The translations under genes were made by a program, and so were the position numbers. Below, piece after piece: positions 1 through 8,936 of a stretch of DNA of 64,000 nt. Under the pieces are notes generated by a model. The model ran no database searches, was not told the DNA's origin, and saw only the letters and a program-made list of their open reading frames with translations. Positions within the stretch are counted from its first letter, which is position 1. The number at the start of each line of letters is the position of its first letter. Origin of the DNA: CAVQCA01 sp963763115 (GTDB taxonomy: Bacteria > Pseudomonadota > Gammaproteobacteria > UBA9214); NCBI GenBank assembly GCA_963763115.1, contig CAVXNM010000033.1, forward strand, positions 69,131 to 133,130. Reading direction: 5' to 3'.

Positions 1-1930
1 GCAGAACGCGGTAGGCCGCCTCCGTGGCGTCGAGGCCGGAGATCGGAAATTCCGTTTTCCCGAACGTGTGATGCCGCACGTCACGCAGCAGCTTCGGGGG
101 TTTGCCAAGCAGCAGATCCATGGGCAGATCGATGGGAGTGTTGTCGAAATAGCCGTCGCCGAGCAGCAGCCGCGGCTCTTCGGTCGCTTCGCCGAGCACG
201 GCGCAGGGACAGCGTTCGCGTTCGCAGATCGCCTGGAACTCCGCCAGGCGGTCGCTGTCGATGGCCAGCACATAGCGTTCCTGCGATTCGTTGCACCACA
301 CCTGCATGGGTGACATACCCGGATCGTCATTCGGAATCGCGCGCAGCTCGAAACGTCCACCCCGCCCACTGTCGTTGACCAGTTCGGGAACCGCATTGGA
401 CAGCCCGCCGGCGCCCACGTCGTGTATCGAGAGGATTGGATTGCGCTCGCCCAGAGACCAGCAGGCGTCGATGACCTCCTGCGCGCGGCGCTCCATTTCC
501 GCGTTGCCGCGCTGCACGGAGGCAAAGTCCAGGTCTTCGGCGCTGGCCCCGCTCGACATCGAGGAGGCGGCTCCGCCTCCGAGCCCGATCAGCATCGCGG
601 GCCCGCCCAGCGCGATGATCGGCGTGCCGGCCGGGATTGTGCCCTTGCGCACATGCTCCTCGCGAATCATGCCGATTCCGCCGGCCAGCATGATGGGTTT
701 GTGATAAGCACGCAGCTCCCTGCCGAGCGGACCCGGGACCTGCTCCTCGAAAGTCCGGAAGTAACCGCACAGGTTCGGACGGCCGAATTCGTTGTTGAAC
801 GCAGCCGCCCCCAGCGGGCCTTCGATCATGATCTCCAGGGCGGAGACGGTGCGCGCCGGCCGGCCATGGTCGCTCTCCCACGGTTGTTCATAACCCGGGA
901 TGCGCAAGTTCGACACCGAGAAGCCGCACAGGCCGGCTTTGGGCTTCGCGCCCCGCCCGGTGGCGCCTTCATCACGTATCTCGCCGCCGGAACCGGTCGC
1001 CGCGCCGGGGAACGGGGATATTGCGGTGGGATGATTATGCGTCTCGACTTTCATCACCAGGTGAGCGGGCTCCGCATGCGGAGCATAGGCCCTGGTCTGC
1101 GGATCGGAAAAGAACCGCTGCACTGTATAACCCTCCGCAACGGCGGCATTGTCGCTGTAGGCCGACAGAATGCCGTCCGGGCTGGCCTCGTAGGAGGCGC
1201 GGATCATGCCGAACAGGCTCTTCTCCTGTGACTGGCCGTCGATCATCCAGCTGGCGTTGAAGATCTTGTGGCGGCAATGCTCCGAGTTGGCCTGCGCGAA
1301 CATCATGAGTTCGATGTCGGTCGGGTTGCGCCCGAGCGCCGTGAAGTTCTCGCAGAGGTAATCGATCTCGTCATCGGAAAGGGCCAGGCCCAGTTCACGG
1401 TTGGCCACCACCAGCGCCTCACGTCCGCCTTCCAGCACATCGACGCGCGCGAAGGGGGCGGGTTCGGCATGCCGGAACAGGGCGTCGGTATCCTGGATGT
1501 CAAACAGCACCGCCTCGGTCATGCGATCATGAAGCAGCGGCAGAATCATGTCCCGCTGCGCGGCCGTCGGGGAAGCGCCGCTGTCCGTCTCGAGGGTATA
1601 GATGATCCCCCGCTCCACCCGACGCACCTTTCCGAGGCCGCAGTTGTGAATGATGTCGGTCGCCTTGCTGGACCAGGGCGAAATCGTCCCGGGACGGGGC
1701 ACGACGATCAGGGTTAACCCGGTGATATCGTCATCCAGCCGCTGCGGCCCATAGGCCAGCAACTGTTCCAGCATCGCCTGTTCCTCGCCAGTCAGCCGTT
1801 CTTCCAGTTCGGTGATATGCAGAAAATCTGCGGCGATTCGAGCAGCATCCGGCACACGCTCCCTGATCTGTTGAAGCAGTTTGTAACTGCGGAACTCTGA
1901 AAATGCGGGGCCGCCGCGCAGATGAGGCAT
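1..1930 (-). CDS. purL: Phosphoribosylformylglycinamidine synthase, N-terminal half (runs off window)
   Basis: FGAM synthase converts FGAR, ATP and glutamine to FGAM in purine synthesis, in the cytoplasm. The visible 643 codons are roughly the N-terminal half of the large single-chain gammaproteobacterial form (usually about 1,290 residues); the stop lies outside the window. Near residue 213 the frame gives ANSEHCRHKIF, and near residues 290-325 VETHNHPTAISP followed by a glycine-rich loop, both typical of the synthetase domain. The ATG at 1930 is preceded by CGGAG at suitable spacing. It is the last gene of a dapA-bamC-MBL-purL run on this strand, 66 bases after the hydrolase. Confidence 0.95.
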   Translation of the reverse strand, partial: MPHLRGGPAFSEFRSYKLLQQIRERVPDAARIAADFLHITELEERLTGEEQAMLEQLLAYGPQRLDDDITGLTLIVVPRPGTISPWSSKATDIIHNCGLGKVRRVERGIIYTLETDSGASPTAAQRDMILPLLHDRMTEAVLFDIQDTDALFRHAEPAPFARVDVLEGGREALVVANRELGLALSDDEIDYLCENFTALGRNPTDIELMMFAQANSEHCRHKIFNASWMIDGQSQEKSLFGMIRASYEASPDGILSAYSDNAAVAEGYTVQRFFSDPQTRAYAPHAEPAHLVMKVETHNHPTAISPFPGAATGSGGEIRDEGATGRGAKPKAGLCGFSVSNLRIPGYEQPWESDHGRPARTVSALEIMIEGPLGAAAFNNEFGRPNLCGYFRTFEEQVPGPLGRELRAYHKPIMLAGGIGMIREEHVRKGTIPAGTPIIALGGPAMLIGLGGGAASSMSSGASAEDLDFASVQRGNAEMERRAQEVIDACWSLGERNPILSIHDVGAGGLSNAVPELVNDSGRGGRFELRAIPNDDPGMSPMQVWCNESQERYVLAIDSDRLAEFQAICERERCPCAVLGEATEEPRLLLGDGYFDNTPIDLPMDLLLGKPPKLLRDVRHHTFGKTEFPISGLDATEAAYRVL

Positions 1931-1996
1931 CAGGACTCCGGAATGGGTCGGGAACGGGAGGTGGAAATGATACTGGATGGGACTGGCGGGCAAAAG

Positions 1997-2758
1997 TCAG
2001 ACAAGCGTACACCACGCCAGCCCAACCTCCTGACCGGCCACGCCGATCCAGTCCGCTGCACAACCCAGCGACGAGGCCAGCGCCGCACGGGCCAGTTCGG
2101 GGCAGTTATTCTTTTCACTGAGGTGTGCGGCCACGACATGCTGCAGTCGTGAGCAATCGATACTCTCCAGCAGACCGGCAGCTTGCGCATTGCTCAAATG
2201 GCCCAGCGGACCACCGACCCGCGCCTTGAGACTGGCGGAATACGGTCCCGTGGCGAGCATGTCCGGATCGTGATTGCATTCGAGCATCAGGGCGTCACAC
2301 CCGTCCAGACAGGCACGGATATGTGCGGTTATCCTGCCGGTATCCGTCAGCAGGCCGAAACGGTGACGCCGGTCCGCGAACACAAACTGGCAGGGCTCGC
2401 GTGCATCGTGGGGGACGGTAAAGGGTTGTATGTCGAGATCGCCCAGGCAAATGCCGGTCTGCCCGTCGAAACGGTGGATCCCGGGCGGGGCATCGTCACG
2501 CAGCATCAGCTGCGTGCCGGCGCTGAGCCACACCGGCACATGGTATTGCCGGGCCAGTGCGCACACGCCGCGGATATGATCGCCGTGTTCGTGCGTCACC
2601 AGTATCGCCGCGAGCTGCGCCGCCGAACACCCGAGGCGCGCCATGCGCCGTTCGGTTTCCCGGCAGGAAAAACCGCAATCGACCATCACCAGGGTTGAAC
2701 CGGATTCGACGAGCGTTGCATTGCCCCGACTGCCGCTACCCAGAGACGCGAATCTCAT
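1997..2758 (-). CDS. MBL-fold metallo-hydrolase (WalJ/YycJ-like)
   Basis: A 253-residue metallo-beta-lactamase-fold protein. It opens with the SLGSGSRGNATLVE strand typical of the WalJ/YycJ branch, and residues 56-61 are HEHGDH, the metal-binding motif. Proteins of this branch are related to single-strand exonucleases and RNA-processing hydrolases, but substrate cannot be read from the sequence. It starts 8 bases after bamC ends and is followed by purL, so it is probably cotranscribed with both. There is no signal peptide, so a cytoplasmic location is expected. Family assignment is firm; the reaction is not. Confidence 0.85.
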   Translation of the reverse strand: MRFASLGSGSRGNATLVESGSTLVMVDCGFSCRETERRMARLGCSAAQLAAILVTHEHGDHIRGVCALARQYHVPVWLSAGTQLMLRDDAPPGIHRFDGQTGICLGDLDIQPFTVPHDAREPCQFVFADRRHRFGLLTDTGRITAHIRACLDGCDALMLECNHDPDMLATGPYSASLKARVGGPLGHLSNAQAAGLLESIDCSRLQHVVAAHLSEKNNCPELARAALASSLGCAADWIGVAGQEVGLAWCTLV

Positions 2759-2766
2759 GAGAACGG

Positions 2767-3873
2767 CTAGCGCAGCTGTTCCTCCAGCAGGGTCAGGATT
2801 CGTTTCGCGGTACTGGAATTCTCACGCTTGCCCTCGGCGTTGTTGATGATGATCTGCGTCTCCGCTCCCTGGGCAAGCAGCACAATCCGGTACTGTTTGG
2901 CCTTCTCTTCATCGGAAGACCAGAAGGCCAGCTTGGACAGCAGCCCCTTTTCGTCTTCTCCCAGAGGATCGTTGTAGCGCACGAAATAAACGCCGTCCGT
3001 CCGGTTGCGATCCTCCACCGCAAAGCCGACACGATCAAGCGCCACACCGGTACGCCGCCAGGCGCGCGAGAAATCCTCCTTGTCGATCAGCATGACACCA
3101 TTGCTGTCGGAGACCAGCTGGGCCCGGCTCTGGGTCTTGGGCTGTGCCGCCATCAGCGACTTCGCCTTCTGCTCATCCACCCCCAGAAATACCACGAGTC
3201 GCTTCAGCATTTCCGCCTCGAGTTCCGGGTCGGGGGCGCGCGGTTTCCACTTGGTGCTGCGATCATCGGCCGTTCCCGTGATCACTTCCTCCATACCACG
3301 CTGGGTAAGATACAGCTCTGTCGTGCCGGGGGTGGTGCCATGTTCGAGGCGCACCCGGTACTGGTCACGGGTGGAGGCCGAATAGACGAAATCCATGACC
3401 TTGCCCAGGGTGTTGCGAATAATGTCCGAAGGGATATCCGCACGGTTTTCCTTCCAGCCGGTTTCGAGAATGCCGAGCCGCGGGTCTTCCATCTTGATCA
3501 GGAACCCCTGCTGCATCCAGAACTCCCGCACCTTGGGCCATACCTGTGCGGGTTCAGCCTGGATAATCAGCCACTGCTGATTCCCGTCGCGCTCCACGCG
3601 GATGTCACTGTTCTCCGGCAGCACCGTGGTGGTACCGGGGGCCGGTTCAGTCTTGCTGATTTCAGAGTAGCTCGTGCCGGCCGTATTGAGCAGTTCAGGG
3701 GCCTGGTTGATGGAGGAAGCGGTGAGATCCGGTGGAACCTCCAGTGACTCGGTAGTCTTACTCTTCTTGTAGTCGACCTTCTTGCCGGGTGCTATGGTGC
3801 TGCAGGCCGTCACCAGCAGCAGAAATGCCAGGGCGGTAACAGCGACATTTATAATCAGGCTCGCTTGCTTCAT
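2767..3873 (-). CDS. bamC: Outer membrane protein assembly factor BamC (lipoprotein)
   Basis: BamC is a lipoprotein subunit of the Bam complex that folds beta-barrel proteins into the outer membrane. The chosen ATG at 3873 gives a 368-residue protein with a lipoprotein signal ending in LLLVTACS; the longer upstream frame overlaps dapA and would bury this signal. The mature N-terminus has the extended PGKKVDYKK and VPPDLT segment typical of BamC, followed by two helix-grip domains. It lies 11 bases after dapA, the conserved gammaproteobacterial neighbour, and 8 bases before the MBL hydrolase. Length is slightly above the E. coli protein (344 residues). Confidence 0.9.
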   Translation of the reverse strand: MKQASLIINVAVTALAFLLLVTACSTIAPGKKVDYKKSKTTESLEVPPDLTASSINQAPELLNTAGTSYSEISKTEPAPGTTTVLPENSDIRVERDGNQQWLIIQAEPAQVWPKVREFWMQQGFLIKMEDPRLGILETGWKENRADIPSDIIRNTLGKVMDFVYSASTRDQYRVRLEHGTTPGTTELYLTQRGMEEVITGTADDRSTKWKPRAPDPELEAEMLKRLVVFLGVDEQKAKSLMAAQPKTQSRAQLVSDSNGVMLIDKEDFSRAWRRTGVALDRVGFAVEDRNRTDGVYFVRYNDPLGEDEKGLLSKLAFWSSDEEKAKQYRIVLLAQGAETQIIINNAEGKRENSSTAKRILTLLEEQLR

Positions 3874-3884
3874 CGGATTACCTG

Positions 3885-4763
3885 TCAGGTGAGAACGCCG
3901 GCCTGCCTCAATGCCTGCCGAACGGTATCGTGAAACTCTGCTGCCAGTGGCGTCATCGGCAGGCGAATACCCGGCGGGATCAATCCCATCTCGTGGAGCA
4001 CCCACTTGACCGGTATGGGATTCGATTGCACGAAGAGAATCCGGTGCAGGATCTCCAGCGGCCGGTTGATCGACTCCGCCCGGGAGCGATCCCCCGCCAA
4101 CGCGGCGGTGCACAGATCATGCATACCGGCCGGGGCTACATTGGCGGTCACCGAAATATTGCCCTTTCCGCCCAGCAGCATCAGTTCCATGGCCGTCGCA
4201 TCATCGCCGCTGTAGACATCCAGCCGCTCGCCGCACCGCTCGATGATCTCGCGCGCCCGGTCCATGTTTCCAGTCGCTTCCTTGATGCCGACAATGTTGG
4301 AAATCATGGACAGGCGTTCAACCGTCGCCGGCAACATGTCGCAGGCCGTGCGGGAAGGGACATTGTACAGAATCTGGGGTACCGGGACGGCTTCCGCCAC
4401 CGCCCGGAAATGCAGGTAGAGCCCTTCCTGAGTCGGCTTGTTGTAGTACGGCGTGACCAGCAGGCAGGCATCGACGCCGGCTTCCATGGCGCAGCGGGTC
4501 AGGATGATGGCCTCGCGCGTGGAATTGGCGCCGGTTCCGGCTATTACGGGTACCCGCCCTGCCGCCATCTCGACGGTACGGCGCACCACGTGGCAATGTT
4601 CCGCTTCATCCAGGGTCGCGGACTCCCCGGTCGTACCAACCGATACGATGGCATTCGTGTGGTTCTCCACATGGAAATCGACCAGCCGCTGCAGGCTGTC
4701 TTCATCGATAGTGCCATCCCCGAGCATCGGGGTTACCAGCGCCACCATACTGCCATGGAACAT
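3885..4763 (-). CDS. dapA: 4-hydroxy-tetrahydrodipicolinate synthase
   Basis: DapA condenses pyruvate with aspartate semialdehyde, the first committed step to diaminopimelate and lysine. The 292-residue chain keeps the family numbering exactly: T44/T45 in VGTTGES, Y133 in LYNVPSRT, R138 and the Schiff-base lysine K161 in VGIKEATGN. No truncation is visible. It is the first gene of the minus-strand run dapA-bamC-MBL-purL and is divergent from gcvR, with a shared 175-base intergenic region that must contain both promoters. Confidence 0.97.
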   Translation of the reverse strand: MFHGSMVALVTPMLGDGTIDEDSLQRLVDFHVENHTNAIVSVGTTGESATLDEAEHCHVVRRTVEMAAGRVPVIAGTGANSTREAIILTRCAMEAGVDACLLVTPYYNKPTQEGLYLHFRAVAEAVPVPQILYNVPSRTACDMLPATVERLSMISNIVGIKEATGNMDRAREIIERCGERLDVYSGDDATAMELMLLGGKGNISVTANVAPAGMHDLCTAALAGDRSRAESINRPLEILHRILFVQSNPIPVKWVLHEMGLIPPGIRLPMTPLAAEFHDTVRQALRQAGVLT

Positions 4764-4938
4764 GACTGCGGACTCCGGAACCGACTTGAGACGGACATGG
4801 TACTGATGCCATGCTTCACTGACAAGGAAACCGCGCGGCCGGCAGGCGTTGCCAGCCGGCAGTAGGCAATCAGACCGACAAAGATGCTAGACTCTCGAAA
4901 CTGTAATGACATCCGCGTCGCGAGGCCACGCCAGGCAC

Positions 4939-5490
4939 ATGAGCAAACATTCCCCGGCAAAAACCAGTCAGCTGGTACTCTCCGCCCTGGGGGAGGACAA
5001 GTCCGGCATCATCGACGAGCTTTCACGCTGCGTCCTGAGCTGTGGCTGCAATATCATCGACAGCCGTATGACTGTGCTGGGAGGCGATTTTGCCATTCTC
5101 CTGCTGGTTGACGGCAACTGGAACAACATCGCCAAGCTGGAAAACCAGATTACCCTCCTCGAGGAACGACTGGCGCTGACCATCATCGCCCGCCGCACGA
5201 TGCCGAAGCAAGGCGGCAAGGACCTCCTGCCCTACGGGGTAGACGTAGTGGCGCTGGACCAGCCGGGCATCGTCCACAACCTTGCCAGCTTCTTCGCCAA
5301 GCGGCAGATCAACATCCAGGAAATGATCACGTCCAGCTATGCTGCCGCCCATACCGGCACTCCGATGTTCTCGGTACACCTGACGGTCGACATTCCAGCC
5401 AACCTGCAGATCGCCATGCTACGGGATGAGTTCATGGATTTCTGTGATCAGTTGAACCTCGATGCCGTCATCGAGCCGATCAAGGGCTGA
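4939..5490 (+). CDS. gcvR: Glycine cleavage system transcriptional repressor-like ACT protein
   Basis: A 183-residue protein with two ACT domains: residues ~10-80 begin LVLSALGEDKSGIIDELSR, and residues ~100-180 contain VVALDQPGIVHNLASFFA. This is the GcvR layout; in E. coli GcvR binds GcvA and glycine to control the gcv operon, so it acts without a DNA-binding domain of its own. I chose ATG 4939 because it starts just before the first ACT strand; an in-frame ATG at 4906 would add 11 residues. Divergent from dapA and followed 19 bases later by bcp, a classic gammaproteobacterial order. Confidence 0.88.
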   Translation: MSKHSPAKTSQLVLSALGEDKSGIIDELSRCVLSCGCNIIDSRMTVLGGDFAILLLVDGNWNNIAKLENQITLLEERLALTIIARRTMPKQGGKDLLPYGVDVVALDQPGIVHNLASFFAKRQINIQEMITSSYAAAHTGTPMFSVHLTVDIPANLQIAMLRDEFMDFCDQLNLDAVIEPIKG

Positions 5491-5509
5491 GGAAAGAGTT
5501 TCCGGCATC

Positions 5510-5977
5510 ATGAGCACAGTATCGATCGACAAGAAAGTCCCGAATTTCAGCCTGCCCGCCACCGGAGACCAGACCGTCGCCCTGTCGAATTACAAGGGCA
5601 AAAATGTCGTTGTCTACTTCTACCCCAAGGACAACACCCCGGGTTGCACGACAGAAGGACAGGACTTCCGCGACCGTATGACCGCTTTCGGCCGACGCAA
5701 TACCACAATCCTGGGAATTTCGCGTGACAGTATTAAATCACACGAGAATTTCAAGGCAAGGCAGCAATTCCAGTTTGAACTTCTCTCCGATGTGGATGAA
5801 ACAGTCTGCCGGCTCTTCGATGTCATCAGGGAAAAGAACCTGTACGGCCGCAAGGTCATGGGCATCGAACGCAGCACCTTTCTGGTAGACGACCGGGGCA
5901 TCCTGCGCAGGGAATGGCGTAAGGTCAAGGTCAAGGGTCATGTCGACGAGGTACTGGAGGCGATAAAAGAACTGTAA
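5510..5977 (+). CDS. bcp: Thioredoxin-dependent peroxiredoxin (Bcp/PrxQ family)
   Basis: A 155-residue peroxiredoxin that reduces hydrogen peroxide and alkyl hydroperoxides. The peroxidatic cysteine is C46 in YPKDNTPGCTTEG. The usual second cysteine five residues further on (as in E. coli Bcp) is glutamine here, so the atypical 2-Cys pair is missing; C100 (DETVCRLF) or a partner thiol would have to resolve the sulfenate. ATG 5510 is preceded by GGAAAGAG; the in-frame upstream extension overlaps gcvR. Likely cotranscribed with gcvR. Confidence 0.92.
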   Translation: MSTVSIDKKVPNFSLPATGDQTVALSNYKGKNVVVYFYPKDNTPGCTTEGQDFRDRMTAFGRRNTTILGISRDSIKSHENFKARQQFQFELLSDVDETVCRLFDVIREKNLYGRKVMGIERSTFLVDDRGILRREWRKVKVKGHVDEVLEAIKEL

Positions 5978-6051
5978 TCGACCCGTGCCGTTAATACTGA
6001 CAAGTTGAATTATCAACTCCAGGAAAGGAGTGAACAGTCGATCACATTCAC

Positions 6052-6117
6052 CGCAAAGTCGCCAGGAACGCAAAGCGTATTAATTGCTATTTGTTAAAAT
6101 TCCTTTGCGTCTTTGCG
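6052..6117. repeat. CGCAAAG / CTTTGCG inverted repeat between convergent genes
   Basis: Two copies of CGCAAAG (6052-6058, 6069-6075) face two copies of CTTTGCG (6103-6109, 6111-6117), so the region can fold into alternative hairpins. This is a degenerate copy of a simple intergenic repeat seen between genes of many bacteria. It sits between convergent bcp and perM and could end transcription from both sides, though no strong U-tract is present. Confidence 0.5.
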
Positions 6118-6160
6118 TTGTGCGCGGGTTGCCTGTTGCAACGGACAGGTCCCATGAGGC

Positions 6161-7258
6161 TCAGGTGGTGGTCGAGCTGGCTTCCCCCACTGCCCTGGTC
6201 ACCTCTTCTTCCCGGTTTTTTACCGGCCAGGCCTTTATCACCGCCTGCACCAGGGTGGCGAGGGGAATCGCGAAAAAGACGCCCCAGAATCCCCATAGCC
6301 CGCCAAACACGAGGATGGCGATAATGATGGCCACGGGATGCAGATCAACCACCTCGGAGAACAATAACGGCACCAGCAGATAACCATCCAGCGCCTGGAT
6401 CACGCCATAGGCGAACAATACCCAGCCGAACTCTGCGCTCCAGCCCCACTGGAAGTAGGCGACCAGACCCACAGGCACGGTGACCACCGCCGCGCCGACA
6501 TACGGGATGATCACCGACAATCCCACCATGGTGGCCAACAGCAGGGTGTATTGCAGTCCCATCATGGTAAATGTCGCATAGCTTACAGCCCCCACGATGA
6601 AGATTTCCCAAACCTTGCCGCGCACGTAGTTCGACGCCTGCAAATTGACGTCATGCCAGACCTGGTTCGCCAGCCCGCGCTCCCGTGGCAGTCGCTGGCC
6701 AATCCAGCCGAGGATGGTTTCCTTGTCCTTGAGAAAGAAAAAGGCCAGTACCGGTACCAGGATGATGTACACCATGACGGTCATCAGACTGACAACCGAG
6801 GCCACGGACAGCGACAACACCCGCTGACCCAGCATCGTTATTTCGGCGCGAATGGCGGCGATCAGGTCATTCACCTGTGTTTGGGTAAACAGATTCGGAT
6901 ACTTTTCCGGCAATTGCTGCAGCGCCTCCTGACCCTGCGCGATCCAGTTCGGAAGCTGCTGGACCAGTTGGGTAAGCTGCGATGACAGCCGCGGCATCAT
7001 CCACAACAGCGCGAACACCAGAAATGACATAAACAGGAGAAACACCATAACGACCGCCGACAGGCGTGGAGCACCATAGCGCCGGCATTTCTCCACCACC
7101 CCGTCCAGAAGATAGGCGATGATCACGCCGGCCATCACCGGGGCGAGCATTTCGCCCAGGGTCATCATGATGACAAAACCCGCAATCAACAGCAGGGCCA
7201 GTATGACGACCTGCGGATCGGATATATAGCGGTTGTACCAGGCGCGTACGATGTTCAT
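6161..7258 (-). CDS. AI-2E family transporter / PerM-like permease
   Basis: A 365-residue inner-membrane protein with about seven to eight hydrophobic segments, in the AI-2E/PerM arrangement: two N-terminal spans (VVILALLLIAGFVIMM; LAPVMAGVIIAYLL), a third span, a soluble loop at ~90-150, then a C-terminal bundle containing FFFLKDKETILGW, VIIPYVGAAVV and the ending GVFFAIPLATLVQAVI. Substrate is not predictable; some relatives export autoinducer-2, others move sodium or protons. It is last in a lysR-hypothetical-perM run (9-base gap to the gene before it). Confidence 0.85.
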   Translation of the reverse strand: MNIVRAWYNRYISDPQVVILALLLIAGFVIMMTLGEMLAPVMAGVIIAYLLDGVVEKCRRYGAPRLSAVVMVFLLFMSFLVFALLWMMPRLSSQLTQLVQQLPNWIAQGQEALQQLPEKYPNLFTQTQVNDLIAAIRAEITMLGQRVLSLSVASVVSLMTVMVYIILVPVLAFFFLKDKETILGWIGQRLPRERGLANQVWHDVNLQASNYVRGKVWEIFIVGAVSYATFTMMGLQYTLLLATMVGLSVIIPYVGAAVVTVPVGLVAYFQWGWSAEFGWVLFAYGVIQALDGYLLVPLLFSEVVDLHPVAIIIAILVFGGLWGFWGVFFAIPLATLVQAVIKAWPVKNREEEVTRAVGEASSTTT

Positions 7259-7267
7259 GATTTACTG

Positions 7268-7648
7268 TTACGACTGCTCCCTGAGCTTGCGGTAATGCTC
7301 ACGGAATATGTCCTCGAGCTGATCGATGACCTGCGCAGGATCCGTCCCGAGCATGATATTCCGGGCCACCAGTTCCGAGGTGGCGGTCAGCATCTCGGTC
7401 TTGCTCAGCATGGGATAGGTCTGCGACAGACGCTTCAGTCCGGCCACCACACTCTCCTGCTCCGGTCGGACTATCGGGACAGGTTCGGGTATTTCGACTG
7501 TCTCTGGCCGCGGTGGATCAACGGCGGATGCACCACGCTGACAGAGAAACTCCGCGAAAGCCAGCAACATCGCCTGCCCATCGGGTCCCAGTCGCCGGTA
7601 GAGATCAAGCAACTGACGCTCAGAGGATGCCAACGCAACAGTGTCCAC
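7268..7648 (-). CDS. Conserved-looking hypothetical protein
   Basis: A 126-residue, mostly helical soluble protein with no domain I recognise. The N-terminal third (LLDLYRRLGPDGQAMLLAFAEFLCQRG) resembles short helical segments found beside regulators. A proline-rich linker at ~43-60 follows, then a helical half ending with an acidic-basic IFREHYRKLREQS tail. Tight spacing (30 bases after the LysR gene, 9 bases before perM) argues it is real and cotranscribed. Confidence 0.6.
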   Translation of the reverse strand: MDTVALASSERQLLDLYRRLGPDGQAMLLAFAEFLCQRGASAVDPPRPETVEIPEPVPIVRPEQESVVAGLKRLSQTYPMLSKTEMLTATSELVARNIMLGTDPAQVIDQLEDIFREHYRKLREQS

Positions 7649-7678
7649 AGGTATCTGATCTCAAGACGAGGTCACGAC

Positions 7679-8587
7679 TCAGCTGTCATTCTGGTGCGAC
7701 AGGCAATAGGCGCGGGCGAATTCGAGCAGTTCATCCATGGCGCGCTGGCGGAATTTCTGCTTCTGGTGGACAAAGGAGAACGGGCGTTTAATCTGCGGAT
7801 CCAGTTCCAGCGCCACCAGCGTACCAAGCTGCAATTCCTTGTGTATGGTCACCTCGGACACAATGGCGACTCCCATCCCAGCTTCGACGGCCCCCTTGAT
7901 GGCTTCCGGACTGCCCAACTCCATGGAGATATGCACGTCACTGGAATTCATTCCCTGTTCACTGAGATAATCCTGGATGACTTCACGTGTTCCGGATCCT
8001 TCTTCACGCGCAATATAGGCATACTCGAGCAGTTCCGGCACCTTGATCTGTTGTCTAGCCGCCAGCGGATGCTGTGGCGTCACGATTGCCACCAGCCGGT
8101 CCTTGCGGCATTCTTCCACGACCAGATTCTTGTTCATGACCGGCGATTCCACGACGCCCAGGTCGATGTCATTGTTCTCCACCATCGAGACGACACCGTC
8201 CGAGTTTGACACCCGGAGATGGACATTCACATCCGGGTACTTCTTCTTGAAGTCGCCCAGCAGGGCAGGCAGCATGTACTCCGCAATGGTAGTGCTTGCC
8301 CCGATGATCAATATCCCCCTGATCTCGCCGGTCATATCACGAACGGCATTCTCCATCTCCGCATAGAGATCGAAGATCCGGTCCGCGAATTCATAGACCC
8401 GCTGCCCCGCCTCCGTCAGGCTGATACGGTTATGGGTACGGTCAAACAGACGGGTGTTGAAATATTCCTCAAGCTGGCGAACCTGGAAAGTCACGGCGGG
8501 CTGCGTCATGTGCAGGCTCTCCGCCGCCTTGGTGAAGCTCAGCAGGCGGGCAACGGTATGAAAAACCTGTAATCTGCGATCTGCCAT
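7679..8587 (-). CDS. LysR-family transcriptional regulator
   Basis: A 302-residue LysR regulator. Residues ~3-62 form the winged helix-turn-helix (RLQVFHTVARLLSFTKAAES, then the recognition helix and LFDRTHNRISLTEAG). The rest is the periplasmic-binding-protein-like effector domain, beginning RGILIIGASTTIAEYMLPALL. The effector domain resembles the CysB/CysL side of the family, but the ligand is unknown. I chose the ATG at 8587 because the 12-residue extension to 8623 adds nothing conserved. First gene of the lysR-hypothetical-perM run. Confidence 0.88.
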   Translation of the reverse strand: MADRRLQVFHTVARLLSFTKAAESLHMTQPAVTFQVRQLEEYFNTRLFDRTHNRISLTEAGQRVYEFADRIFDLYAEMENAVRDMTGEIRGILIIGASTTIAEYMLPALLGDFKKKYPDVNVHLRVSNSDGVVSMVENNDIDLGVVESPVMNKNLVVEECRKDRLVAIVTPQHPLAARQQIKVPELLEYAYIAREEGSGTREVIQDYLSEQGMNSSDVHISMELGSPEAIKGAVEAGMGVAIVSEVTIHKELQLGTLVALELDPQIKRPFSFVHQKQKFRQRAMDELLEFARAYCLSHQNDS

Positions 8588-8885
8588 AGTCTCATTCTCA
8601 TGGACAAGTACCGAGCCATACACTCGAAGGTCGGTTGTAAATCATTGAGACTATAAAATAAATTCATGCCATACACCAACCCTATCAGGCACTGGGCATA
8701 TGCTGGACTACCCGTTCGGCCTCCCCGTGTGCCGGCACATCGGTTTGCGACAACGCTGTTTTGGAATTCGCCAGCTCAAGCGTCCCGGGACAGGCAGGGG
8801 GCGGAAAAATGAGGCGATACCATCGAAAGAGGGAGATGGATGGGGTGATATACAAGTTCGTGAAAATATCCGCTCTGTTATTGGT
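8588..8885. other. Intergenic region upstream of the LysR gene
   Basis: About 300 bases without a convincing gene. It should hold the LysR promoter near its left side (an AT-rich stretch lies at 8636-8665). A forward frame across it continues into the antisense of the FadL gene and has no homology I recognise. Confidence 0.5.
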
Positions 8886-8913
8886 AAAAAAAAAGGCCGC
8901 ATCACTGCGGCCT
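8886..8913 (-). terminator. Rho-independent terminator of the FadL-type gene
   Basis: Perfect 8-bp stem AGGCCGCA (8894-8901) / TGCGGCCT (8906-8913) with a TCAC loop. On the minus strand it is followed by a run of eight or more T residues. It begins 23 bases beyond the stop of the gene at 8937-10391. Confidence 0.85.
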
Positions 8914-8936
8914 CACAGTCATCGACAAACGTCTGT

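Noticed and set aside
3930..4865. 311-residue forward frame
   Set aside because: Antisense to dapA, which matches its family residue by residue.
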